Below, one piece after another: positions 54,171-64,000 of a stretch of DNA of 64,000 nucleotides. A program made the position numbers and the translations under genes. Positions within the stretch are counted from its first letter, which is position 1, and every line of letters starts with the position of its first letter. A model generated the notes under the pieces. It saw only the letters and a program-made list of their open reading frames with translations. It did no database searches and was not told where the DNA came from. The stretch is taken from contig CM065879.1 of the NCBI GenBank assembly GCA_033439255.1, forward strand, positions 2,150,501 to 2,214,500, in the 5' to 3' direction. The stretch comes from Hericium rajendrae (lineage: Eukaryota > Basidiomycota > Agaricomycetes > Russulales > Hericiaceae).

Positions 54171-55733
54171 ATGGACTCAAGCTCGACCGCGCATGTCCAC
54201 AGCGACCCGATAGACTACTTCGAGTCACAAGCCGAGCACGAGACGGTGTCGTCGCCGGCGTACTCGTGCTGTGCCACCGACTCGGAACGCGTCATACACA
54301 CCGTGCCAACCTCATGCGATGTGCGGTGTGCGGCGCACGAAGAGCTCGCCCCCTCCCACCACTTCGTGTACAAGTGCAATAGCCTCTCCATTAACATGGG
54401 CCCGCGCTTCTGGGGCTTGCCACGTCCTGCGTTTGGAATCAACGGGCTCGTCGAGGGCTCGATAAAGCTTGACAAGCGCTGCACGCACGTCACAAGATTG
54501 TCCGTAACGGTATGGCATCCCGCTTGCCACGACGAGGAACAGCGTATGCTGATGCTTGTCTGCGCTGCAGCTTCTGGGCAAGCTCAAGGTGACATCGACG
54601 GTCCGCGGGATGATCGCGGACATGAATGAGCAGATCATCGTGAACAATACGGTGGACCTGCCACCCCCTGCGTCCTCGGAGTGCGGGTGCTATCAGACGG
54701 AGCAGCTGTACAGCTTCAGCTTGCCGTTCCCGACGCATGTCAAGGGAGGTACATCGCCCCTTCCTCCTTCATTCTCGGCGTGGAGTCCAGGGGTTTCAAC
54801 GGAAATCACCTACGTGGTCAAGGTCGACGTATACCGCAAGGGTTTCCGCCCGCATAATGGGTGAGATTCAGCTCCGCATTGACAACGTAGCATCTTGTTT
54901 GACTTGTCAACCTTGCTCTTATACAGCCGTACTATTCCAATCACATACTTGCCCAAAACATGGCCTTTACAGCCACCATTCAGAGGCGACATCATGCTCT
55001 ACCAAGGACTCAGAACCGCACGCCTCCAGGCCCGCTGGCCTTGCGGCGCCAATGTCGCATCGGACTCCACCGCGCCCACGATCGAAGTATGTCTCGCTGC
55101 CATCCTCTCCCTAGCAGCATTTACTTCCCACCAGCTCTCCCGCTCTAGATTGCGCTGCCGCCGGATCCGAGCTTCGCCTCGGGCACCAGGCTCCCCTTCA
55201 AGCTGACCATCGCCTGCACAGGCGCACCCGCGCACGCGAAGCTCCTAGCCGGCCGCGCGGAGGTCCATCTCATGCGGAGGACGCAGGTCTTGCTGGGAGG
55301 CGTGCGCGTACTTGCAAGCCGGGACTCTGACGTCGCGCGGGCAACGCTGCTGGAGACGACTCAGCGCGAGGGCTCCTCGGTCGAGCTGTACGAGCTTATG
55401 CTGGGCGACCTGGGCAAGGAGCAGTCGTGGATCATGAAGGATGCGGTCGCGGTGACGGTACGTTGCCCCCCATGGCTAGCTCTGGCCGACCCGTCGCAGG
55501 GTGCTGATGCCATGCTATACGCTTAGTATTTTCTCACCGTCCTTGTCCGCCCACCTCCGGGCGCGTCGAAATTCCTGCCCGAGTATGCGGACCAGGTGCC
55601 AGTGCGGATCGCAAGCGAGCCATGGGGCACGCGCGAGCGCGAGCTCTTGCAGTTTGGCGGCCGCCCGGCGCCTGCGGTAGGCCTGAGCGTGGCGCGGGGG
55701 GAGCTGAGGCCGAGTCAGACGGTGGGGTGGTAA
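54171..55733 (+). CDS. Arrestin-like protein
   Basis: Five exons give about 420 residues. Exon 1 (54171-about 54508) begins MDSSSTAHVHSDPIDYFES and holds YKCNSLSINMGPRFWGLPRP and INGLVEGSIKLDKRCTHVTR, an arrestin N-lobe strand pattern. Later exons read LLGKLKVTSTVRGM, QLYSFSLPFPTHV, STEITYVVKVDVYRKGF and the linker RTIPITYLPKTWPL; then the C-lobe, IALPPDPSFASGTRLPFKLT and YFLTVLVRPPPGASKFLPEY, ending SQTVGW. Fungal arrestin-like proteins usually act as adaptors for ubiquitination and endocytosis of membrane proteins; no PPxY motif is obvious here. Sequence similarity is to the fold rather than a named member, so the role is not certain. Confidence 0.75.
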
Positions 55734-56466
55734 ATGCGACGCGATCGCACGCCATATTTGGCCTTTGCGTCGAGAGTCTCGCAATATTGTCCTAGCGAGC
55801 GCCAGAGTTCCGCTACTTACGTCGGAAGGATCTCATCCGCCTTTGGGAACGGCGACATCACGCACGTGCAGCAAAGCCAGGCGTCGGGAATTCATGATTG
55901 CCACCTTCGTTTCGGTGCAGTGGGATCTTTTCTTTGTGTCTGCTTCGGCTCAGCTTTCTAGACTTGCTTGTTAAGACGTCCTGCTCGTCTTCTTCCTTTG
56001 TTCTATGCTTTCCACGTTCGTTGATTTACGCCCTGCATTCAGCTTGTCGATTGGTTTGCTTTGTACTTCTCGTGTTTGATGATTGCCTAATATATCATAC
56101 ATAAACCACAGCTCTGCTCAATACACGCATAGTCTCCAAACAGACCCTTAAAACACTCCTTCTATTTTGGGTTGAGGCGGCAGTCGTGTATTAGGATACA
56201 CGCAGTACGTCTTGGTTTATCTTTGATTCCCGGCGACGTTCATCTTTAAATCTCACTTGGTCAGCGGTCTTGATTTATTTGGGTCCAGGCAGAAGACTGC
56301 GCAACGCTTTTCTTAGTGCGTAGGCACTTGGCGTCGGGCGCAAAGGGTCGAGGATAGATAGCTTCAGAGCACTGCACAGTACTGTATGGTAAGCGCTTGG
56401 TAGCACTTCGCGCGCTCCGAATGATCCTTCGATGTATTCTCTTGGCTCCACCATCGATCACCCATT
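55734..56466. other. Intergenic region, no supported gene
   Basis: T-rich sequence following the arrestin-like gene and preceding the F-box pseudogene. No repeat or gene recognised. Confidence 0.4.
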
Positions 56467-58364
56467 ATGGCTACATCGCTCTTGAACTATGGTCCAAGGT
56501 ATGTGATAGCTCATCGTATCGTCTTGCACAATACTGACGAGCAACGTGCACAGTGACAATCCATGGTTTGCATTATGCCTGTCTCGCCTCTCTGCACTGA
56601 GTGAGACAGTACCGCCCATCGACCTCAGGAGCAAAATCAAGCAGGAACTGATATGGATCGAGGAACTAAAGTGTGCCGTCGACTCCCGTCAGAGGACGCT
56701 CTGTCCCCTCGCCCGATTGAGCCCGAAACTGCTCGCACAGATCCTTCGACATGTAACGGATCACTGTGACACATCGTACGACGTATTTCTTATGATCAAC
56801 GTCAGCTGGATCCAGCTCACGCACGTTTGCTGGCTATGCACTGTGCAGGAACGTCGCACTGAATTATCCTGATTTTTCGGTGCGCGGCGACATTACGTAT
56901 CCGCGAGAGTGGATGGAGGAATGGATGCGGCGGTCGAAATAGGCGCCATTTGGCGTCGACAAAGACACAGGGTGAAAGGTGCCCAGCTGTGTGGTCGCCA
57001 ATGTATTTCCCATGGAAGAGGCCCGCATCTACTCGCGGAGGCCATAGACATCAACAACTTCTACCGCGCTCTTCTCACTTTGTCCGCTTCATCATTGGTG
57101 TCTTTTTCCTACTTGCGCAATTATTGGCTTGCTGGTAAGTGTGTCTTCGACACCTATCTCGTGAAAATATCCTGACGTCCTGTAGAGAAACCTTCTAGAC
57201 TCCCTAAGAAGCTCGCGGAGGATATCTTCGTCCACAACGCACCACGCCTCCGATTTTTCTCTATCAAAATATCATGTTCCCATTTTCTCATTCCCATCGC
57301 CGATTGACAGAACTCTGGCTCATTTAACGTACATTAATACGGACGATCAACGCCTGCTGTTCAATCACGGACAGCTTCTGGAGTTGGTGCGGCAGATTTC
57401 GACGTTGAAAGCACTCAAGCTTCCACAGACAATACCTTCTGAGGATCTTGAATCCAGATCTGATGCAGTTGACCCCGAGGTTCCTTTACCGCGACTGAAA
57501 CAGTTGACCTGAGGCGGCGATCCGTAGTCTTGCCTGTGGTCAGCCGAACGATTGTCTATACCTGGAGCGGCCTCGTTCCGGATCGACTGCCCATTACTGC
57601 CAGCTATGCGGGACCAAGTCGAAACCTGCTGTGCCTTTTCGCCATTCGTGATGCATCGTTTGAGCGACAATGACTGTCCGCGATCCACTCACTCGTTAAG
57701 GGTCGTCCATCACCCTGGCATGTGGCACCTTATAGTGGTCTCCGGAGAGGCAGACGCCGTGCGCGATGCTGCTTCCTGCGGCCGGGTCAATCCCTACCGG
57801 CCAGTGTCGGTGCCCATCGATATCCAGTTCCGCAGCAACCCAGCAGGTATCATTCCGGTGGTGTAGGTCCTGCGTCCGCTCCTAGCTGAGACCTGCGCGG
57901 ACGGCATCCGGTATCCCCGTGCCAGCAGAACCGCTTCGCAGCCTGACTAGTCAGAATGGCTCGAGTCGTTCGTATCGTTTACGGTGCTCGAACACCTCTC
58001 CGTCGAAGTCCCCGTCGAAGGAATGATCGCCTTGAATCTGGTACAAGCACTCGCCCTCGATCTCGGACCCAGTGCGGCTATCCTCAGGTTCGTATCATCT
58101 GAGCCGCAGGTCCTCTCCCCGAATCTGCGCAGCCTGACATTCACATACGTAGATTTCACGCGCTTCGTCGAGGTGGCCGACACGGTGTTGTCTAACATCA
58201 CGACTACATGCTTGACCGAGAGGCACAAGATGAATCAAACATTGGGGGAGATACAGCTGATGGATTGCCGGCGAAGACGTTGGGTTGACGCTTTGAAAGA
58301 TATATGTCCCATAATTATGGATCAGCGACGCTATCTGGGTCAGAAAGTCGGGTATCCTCTATAA
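56467..58364 (+). pseudogene. F-box pseudogene, tandem copy of 58726-60701
   Basis: Starts like a gene: ATG, MATSLLNYGP, a 55-base intron, then PWFALCLSRLSALSETVPPI and LARLSPKLLAQILRHV, which align with the intact neighbour. It breaks near 56830 after IQLTHVC, where an indel shifts the frame. Around 57510-57530 two stops (TGA, TAG) replace the Leu and Trp codons of QLTLGGDPWSCLW in the paralogue. The last 110 codons are open again (SSEPQVLSPNLRSLTFTYVD, LTERHKMNQTLGEIQLMDC). The decay is therefore substitution plus indel, not insertion. No CpG-specific pattern is needed to explain it. Confidence 0.85.
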
Positions 58365-58718
58365 GACGAAGAGCCATGGGAGTAAATTGCCACGATCTGC
58401 ATTGATGTCCACGGCATTGTACGACGGACCGCGTTGAATACTTGGGAGTAAGGGATCGAGCTATCCGTACTAGAATTTGAAACACGTGAGAGGAGACGAT
58501 TTGGCACTTCGGACTGAGCGCTGTGACGTACGCATCGATATCCTGCACAACTTCGCCCACTCTGGTAGATGACAAGTTGTGACTTGCCTACCTTCAATCG
58601 TCAGCGACATTCGTTTTTCAACCTCGAGCACCAGTCAGTGATCTTGATCTGCTCGTGTTCTATAAGTTTTCTTGTTCTAGGTAGACGCTGCTGTCGACTA
58701 CGCCCAAAACAGTCTCGC
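58365..58718. other. Spacer between the F-box paralogues
   Basis: About 350 bases serving as promoter of the intact copy. No other feature seen. Confidence 0.45.
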
Positions 58719-58725
58719 AGTATGT

Positions 58726-60701
58726 ATGATACGCCAAGGTACGTTGCAGCACAGTATCGCGTCTTGCATAGAGTTGACAAGTGACCTGCGAAGCTCCAAC
58801 CCGTTGTTTTCATTATACTTGTCCCGCCTTCCCGCCCTGATCGACCCAACCACCGACGTTAAGAACAAGTTAGGCCAGGAGATTAGATGGATGGAAGAAG
58901 TCATGAGCGCCTTCAAAAGTCATCTGAACGCCGTCAGCTCTCCTCTGGCCAGACTGAGCCCAGAATTGCTCGCACATATTTTTCGACATCTAGCAGACAT
59001 CGACATATCCAGTTCAACATCACTGCAGTTCATGGAGACACCTTTGGGATGGATGCGAGTCACTCATGTTTGCCGATCATTGAGGGGTGCGGCTCTGGAC
59101 TATCCTGATCTATGGGGACAGGGCAACATATGCTCCGCGTCCGGGAACTGGACGGAGGAACGGCTGCGGCGGTCAAAACAGGCAGCATTTGACCTTAAGG
59201 CAATAAGTGCGATGTCAATTCCTCCGTCCGTGGTTGCCAACGTATGCCGCATGCGAGAAGCTCACATCTATTCGTGCCACTCTTGGGACTCGGAGAAATT
59301 TGAATCCTACCGTAATCTCCTCAGTTCCCCCACCCCCTCATTGGAATCCTTTTCCTACAGATGTCATGGCTACATGACGGATGGTACGTCTGGGATTTCT
59401 ACCATTTGAGGATGTACTAGTAACTTCTTGTAGGACCCGATAAGCTCCCGGTCAACATTTTTGCCCGCAATGCACCGCGCCTCAGGTTTCTCTACCTTGA
59501 GAGTATAATGCTCCCGTTCGAATCGCCTATCTACGACAATCTGGCCCATTTAACATATATCCACGTAAGCAATAAACGCTTGCCTTTTAATCGGAAACAG
59601 CTTCTGGGGCTGTTACTGCGGATTCCGAGATTGGAAACACTCGACCTTCGAGGGACGATACCTGACAAGGCTTCTGAAAATCCTGATTTCCACTCAGACA
59701 CAGATGATCCCCAAATACCAATATTTCCGTCCTCCATTCCTTTAGCATGGTTGCAACAGCTGACCTTAGGCGGAGATCCATGGTCTTGCCTGTGGTTAGC
59801 AGAACAATTGTCTATACCTGCAGCGGCATCCTTCGGCGTTGCTTCTCAATTACCTGCCATGGAAGATCAAGCCACAGTTTGGGGTGCATTGTTACCATTT
59901 ATGATACGGCACCTGAGTGAGAAGGACTGCCTGCGGTCTGCTCGGTCATTAACCGTAGTGTTTCACCCTACAATTTGGCAGCTTGCCATACTCGCCAGTC
60001 GGACTCCAGATGCCTTGCATTATGCGATGACTCAGGGTCTCAATTTCGAAGAAATGCCGAAGCGGGCAGCATCTAATTCTGCACCCATCAATATCATTCT
60101 CACCAGAGATCATCCAGTGCCTGTCATTCCGGTGGTGCAGGTCCTGCGTCCACTCTTGGCTAAAATTCGCACAGACAACATTAGCTATCTGCACCTCAAC
60201 GGGACTGCCTCACATTTGGACTGTCCTGAATGTCTAATGTTGTTCGTGTCGTTCACAGCGGTTGAATGTCTCTTGGTCGAAGGAATGGTCGCATTTCATC
60301 TGGTAGCGGCACTCGGCCTTGACCTGACACTCAATTTCGGGTCCAGTGCGACTATCCATGAATTCACATCCTCTGAGCCACAGGTCCTCTTCCCGAATCT
60401 GCACTGCTTGACGTTTAAAAACGTGGATTTCATGCGCTTCATCGAGGCGGCCGATGCGGTGTTGTCTGACATTACGATTACATCCTTGACCGAAAGGCAG
60501 GAGATGAACACGACGTTGGAGGAAATATGGCTGGTAGACTGCCGGCTGCGGAGATCCTGGATCAATACTCTCAGAGAAATCGGTCCCGTGATTACAGAAG
60601 AAGCACTCAATTTGGGGAGGACATTCAGCTATCCTCTGTACGATGAAGAGCCGCGGAACCTGGGATCTCCGATCTGGCCATTTGATGATGAAGTACTTTG
60701 A
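58726..60701 (+). CDS. F-box protein, intact tandem paralogue
   Basis: Two exons, 58726-59383 and 59434-60701, about 640 residues. F-box: HLNAVSSPLARLSPELLAHI, then GWMRVTHVCRSLRGAALDYP and LWGQGNI. The rest is leucine-rich: APRLRFLYLESIMLPFESPI, RIPRLETLDLRGTIP, WLQQLTLGGDPWSCLWLAEQ, and a last repeat FPNLHCLTFKNVDFMRFIEA. It would act as a substrate receptor in an SCF ubiquitin ligase. The start is uncertain: ATG 58726 reads through without an intron, while ATG 58722 with a 43-base intron reproduces the exon pattern of the pseudogene upstream. Substrate unknown. Related to the single-exon F-box gene at 41766. Confidence 0.85.
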
Positions 60702-63658
60702 GTGTAGGGGAGGACAGGATTGAATTATCAGGAATGCAGGGTAGAAGCAAATGACTCCGGGAGACAGGCAAATCGGAGCACAGGCTGTGGCATTGTCCGA
60801 GAAGGAGGAGAACTGTGGAACAGGAAGGCAAACACTCAAATTTTTCTTTCGCAGCAAGACAACGACGTAGAGCGCGGCATGCGGGTGCGGGTGAAAAGTA
60901 AATTCATGGATCTGAGCATGCGGTGGATGTACGAATAGAACAGATTGTGAGATGACGTCGAGGAGACTACAGCATAGAAAATTACATACGAGATCGTGGA
61001 CCTTGATAAGCATCAGAACGTGTAGCCCCTTCCCACTCCACTTCAATCGACCGTGGCACAGCCTACTGAACTCGCCCGATTGCCTGTCCCTGAAGTCAGT
61101 ATGCGCATCAATTTATTGTCTAAGGAATCTTCCATTATTCGGCGGCACAATGAAGTACATCTCGCATTCATCAAACTCCTCCAAGCCCTGTCTTCCAGCG
61201 GACGTAGGCCTGGAGCACGATGCCGATTTCCTCGAGGGTCATCGTTCCGGGACTGGTTACGATAGATGGCGAACGACGCGTTACGACCTCCGCACCTCCG
61301 TGCTGCATTTGTCGGCGCACAGCTGGACAGACTTCCGACCCCTTGCTCGGCACCCGCAGACTGAGCAGTGGGCATTTCCCGCCGGATTGATGTCGTCCAT
61401 CTATGACTGTGTGCGATTACACCGGACACGCGACAGGCTGCTCCTGCGCTTGGGGCGCGTGGACGTCTGCCCGGAGTGAGCGCTGCCTCACTCCTCTTCT
61501 CTCCGAGGCGCTTGTGGCATCTGGGTGATACGACGAGGATGGACACCCGGATGGTGACGGCGCTGCATAGCCCCACGTCGCTGCTCGCAGCCACGTCATC
61601 GAAGCAGGGCGTGTGCGTCATTCCGTGGTTCGCAGGGCAGCTAGGCAGAGATAAAGACGGAAGAAGAAGGACGGACGATGCGATGGGGCATCATAGATGG
61701 ACGGATGACGTGGAACGTACCCGGGGAGACGCGCGACCCTGATTCTTGGTGTGCAGTGACGAGCCCATTGCCACTTTTTTTTTCGTTTCGTACGAGTATG
61801 GCCACGTCCTATCGTCCTATAAGCAAGCCTACATTCCTGTAGTCCCGATGACAAGTAGTGGGGTACCAGTATCGGCAGCTGATTGACGCATGAGGGTGTG
61901 CTGCAACGACCTTTAAAGTCGTGATCGCATGTCCTTCGGCTGCGAGAAAGGAAGATAGATGAATGCCTACTATCGATGTAGGTACGACCGGTCTGATAAC
62001 CGCCGAAGCAAGAATAACAGGCGGGAATCCAGCCCATTCATAAAAGCGTTCGTGTTTTCTGCGCAGTCAGCCCCGCTGGCGTACTTGCAGCTTTGCGCTG
62101 GATAAGAAAAAAACGGACGGGACGAGCGGGCGCCGGGGATGGAGAAGTTGCGATATGATCCATGAGCGCGGATAGACAGTGAACAGGGATGTAGAGAAGA
62201 GATTGCGGTTGCTGGGCGCAGAGGCTTCCCGTCCGCGTAGGGTCAGGCTGCGATCGAGCTTTCAGACTTCCAACAGGGTTATCGGGTGATGCCTGCGGGT
62301 GGAGATACTTAGATGAGAAATGATTCGAGGACGGCAGGACAAGTGTAGCTACATATATAGATATTGGGTTGTAGATGGGGATATTGCCAACGCAAAAATT
62401 TGACATGACACGGGGACGACTTCGCTGTCTTGTACATGTCAGACAGACGATCCTGAGGCGCGAGGCATTGAGTCCTGTCTACTCTGCCTCTGGGAGACTA
62501 GCAAGCATCGTCAATCGCCTATCTTGACGCGCTCATCCGCTATGGCGTTAAATATATTGAAATTTCAAGCTGTCTTGCGTGGCGTATTGTACTAGTAGAT
62601 GCAGAACGCCGCTCTGATGGCCGTCGGAGTCAAGGGAACCGAAGCATCGTTGGCGTTGCAACTGTCCAGTACGAGCAGCACCGTGCCTGGCTGCGCGAGT
62701 AATAAAAGATCGCGTGATGCGAAAAGTGATGGCAGCTAGATCGTGAAGCATAGAATATGGTGCAGGAAGGTGGAATGACAGGGACTGATGCGAGGACGCC
62801 CGAATTGCGGCTTTGCAACGACTGTCAGCTATGAGCAGTACTGCACAAAAAAGAACGGATGATGCGATGGAGTCGTTCGGTCCGAAATCGCATTAAAGAT
62901 GGATGGGGAAAAGAGGAAGGATCGATGAAGAGATAAGGGCAGTACAGCATGGGCAAGCGATAGCAGATTGCGGAGAAAGAGCAAAGATGCGCCACATGTA
63001 CATGCCGACGCGAGGACGCTGTCGGCCCGGACGGACGCCGCCTCGGAAGAACGGATCACTGCAAATTCAAGATTAGCCGCACAAGCCGCCGCTCCACAAG
63101 AGTTCCACAAGCCCGCCAAGTAACAATCAACCTATTAACTCTACAGGACCGCCACCAGGTCTGCTCAGTGCACGCCTGCTGCGCAGACGTCGTAGAGGCT
63201 GACGACGCAACAGTCAGCACCACATCCCGGGTGTCAGAGACGCAAAACGGATGACAGGCTGACGAACTGCAAGAGGGGATGCGGCTGCCGGGGACGGACG
63301 CAAGCAGGACGGAGAATCTTCACGTCATGCATTTTGCGTGTTGGGCGTGCCGCGGAGTGGAAAAGAGCGGAGACAGATGGATCGGGCGGTGGGTTCAGCA
63401 GCAACGGCTGGGCTGACTCTGGACTGATGCCTTTCCGTTTTGCAGATTCGAGATTCGAGATGTCGCACGGCCGGCGCGAAGAGTCGGATTCGGTGTCTGA
63501 GGCCCACAAACCACCGATCCTGCCCGCCAACGCGTCATCCCCCTGTCCGCCCCCCGGCTGACTTTTTTTTACGCCTGCCTGGCTGACTGATCTCATACAT
63601 CCCTTTTATATCTACTCCCTGGCGATGCCGACCGTCGTCGACGCCACGCTCTCCAGGG
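60702..63658. other. Three-kilobase region without a supported gene
   Basis: Frames up to about 190 codons exist on both strands around 61.0-61.6 kb, but they overlap each other and show no motif. A CGGACGATGCGATGG-like block occurs near 61674 and again, diverged, near 62848. A T-run lies at 61777-61785. The last kilobase is probably promoter and 5' UTR of the gene at 63659. Confidence 0.4.
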
Positions 63659-64000
63659 ATGTCCGCCGACTCCCCACCACCCTTTCCCACCGCGCCTGAC
63701 TGGCGCGACAATGAGCGCGAAGCACAGAACGTCGCCGACGCCCAGCGCGAGCGCGATGCCCAAGACGCATCTTTGCATGAAGAACGCGAAGAAAATGACG
63801 GCCAAGACATCTCCATACCCGACGAGAGCGAAGTAGAGGACGTGCCCTCCCCGCTGATTCCGATTCGCACCCCCCACACCGCGCGCCCCGAGCCCGCGCG
63901 CCGCACATCCTCTGTCTCATCCGTACCCATCGACTTCTTCGATCCCGAGGGCGCCGCCCAGCTCACCCACCCCGGCGAGGGCCTTTCCCCGCACGAGAGC
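63659..64000 (+). CDS. 5' part of a gene cut by the right edge
   Basis: Open for 114 codons to the window end from ATG 63659. The product is acidic and charged (MSADSPPPFPTAPDWRDNER, REENDGQDISIP), with SVSSVPIDFFDPEGAAQL at the end. The FDPEG segment recalls the N-terminal region before the first nucleotide-binding domain of fungal PDR-type ABC transporters, but only a few residues are visible. A TTTTATATC stretch at 63604 may be its TATA element. Name withheld because the domain itself lies outside the window. Confidence 0.5.
   Translation, partial: MSADSPPPFPTAPDWRDNEREAQNVADAQRERDAQDASLHEEREENDGQDISIPDESEVEDVPSPLIPIRTPHTARPEPARRTSSVSSVPIDFFDPEGAAQLTHPGEGLSPHES

Noticed and set aside
60234-61046. 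270-codon minus-strand frame
   Set aside because: Overlaps the 3' end of the intact F-box gene antisense and has no motif.
1-64000. CRISPR arrays, bacterial operons, rRNA or tRNA genes
   Set aside because: No evenly spaced identical repeats, no bacterial gene layout, and no tRNA or rRNA sequence that I could recognise by eye. A tRNA scan would be needed to exclude small RNA genes.

Overview
The window is fungal nuclear DNA, most likely from an agaricomycete (mushroom or polypore type) basidiomycete. The genes are dense and broken by many short introns of about 45-65 bp with GT..AG ends. The gene types also fit: an ISY1 splicing factor, a basidiomycete-style adenylate-forming reductase, F-box proteins of the expanded agaricomycete kind, a GT90 glycosyltransferase and fungal Helitrons. 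The lineage is inferred from gene type and intron style, not from a database search.

Left part (1-16.9 kb), a gene region with some decayed DNA: ISY1 (+), an A-T-R adenylate-forming reductase (-), about 4 kb with only a faint decayed gene, a UbiA prenyltransferase of the COQ2 type (+), and a type II membrane GT90 glycosyltransferase (+).

Middle (16.9-41.6 kb), a nested transposon block. An autonomous-type Helitron (16886-39715, about 5.5 kb once insertions are removed) has been hit twice. The first insertion is a 5,145-bp LTR element at 17567-22711, with two identical 487-bp LTRs, TSD CTTTC and no visible polymerase. The second is a 12,158-bp Ty3/gypsy element at 26189-38346 on the minus strand, with 1,020-bp LTRs and TSD CCGC, inserted in the helicase just after Walker A. 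A second, diverged and internally deleted Helitron (39716-41598) follows head to tail with no spacer.

The gypsy element is the most striking object. Besides gag, protease and RT-RNaseH-integrase on the minus strand, it carries a 3.4-kb module between the pol end and the 3' LTR. This module holds two intron-containing genes on the opposite strand, with their own TATA box, and similar polypurine-tract sequence lies at both ends of it. One product carries CxxC pairs; neither is a family I recognise. The two gypsy LTRs differ at about 25 sites, nearly all CpG transitions, and every in-frame stop in the gypsy and Helitron genes is TGA, as CpG decay of CGA would give.

Right part (41.7-64 kb) returns to host genes: an F-box protein (+), a 2OG-Fe(II) oxygenase-like protein (+), a SURP-domain protein (-), the CAAX protease Ste24 (-), the 75-kDa complex I subunit (+), an arrestin-like protein (+), an F-box pseudogene followed by its intact tandem paralogue (+), a 3-kb stretch with no supported gene, and the start of a further gene running off the right edge.
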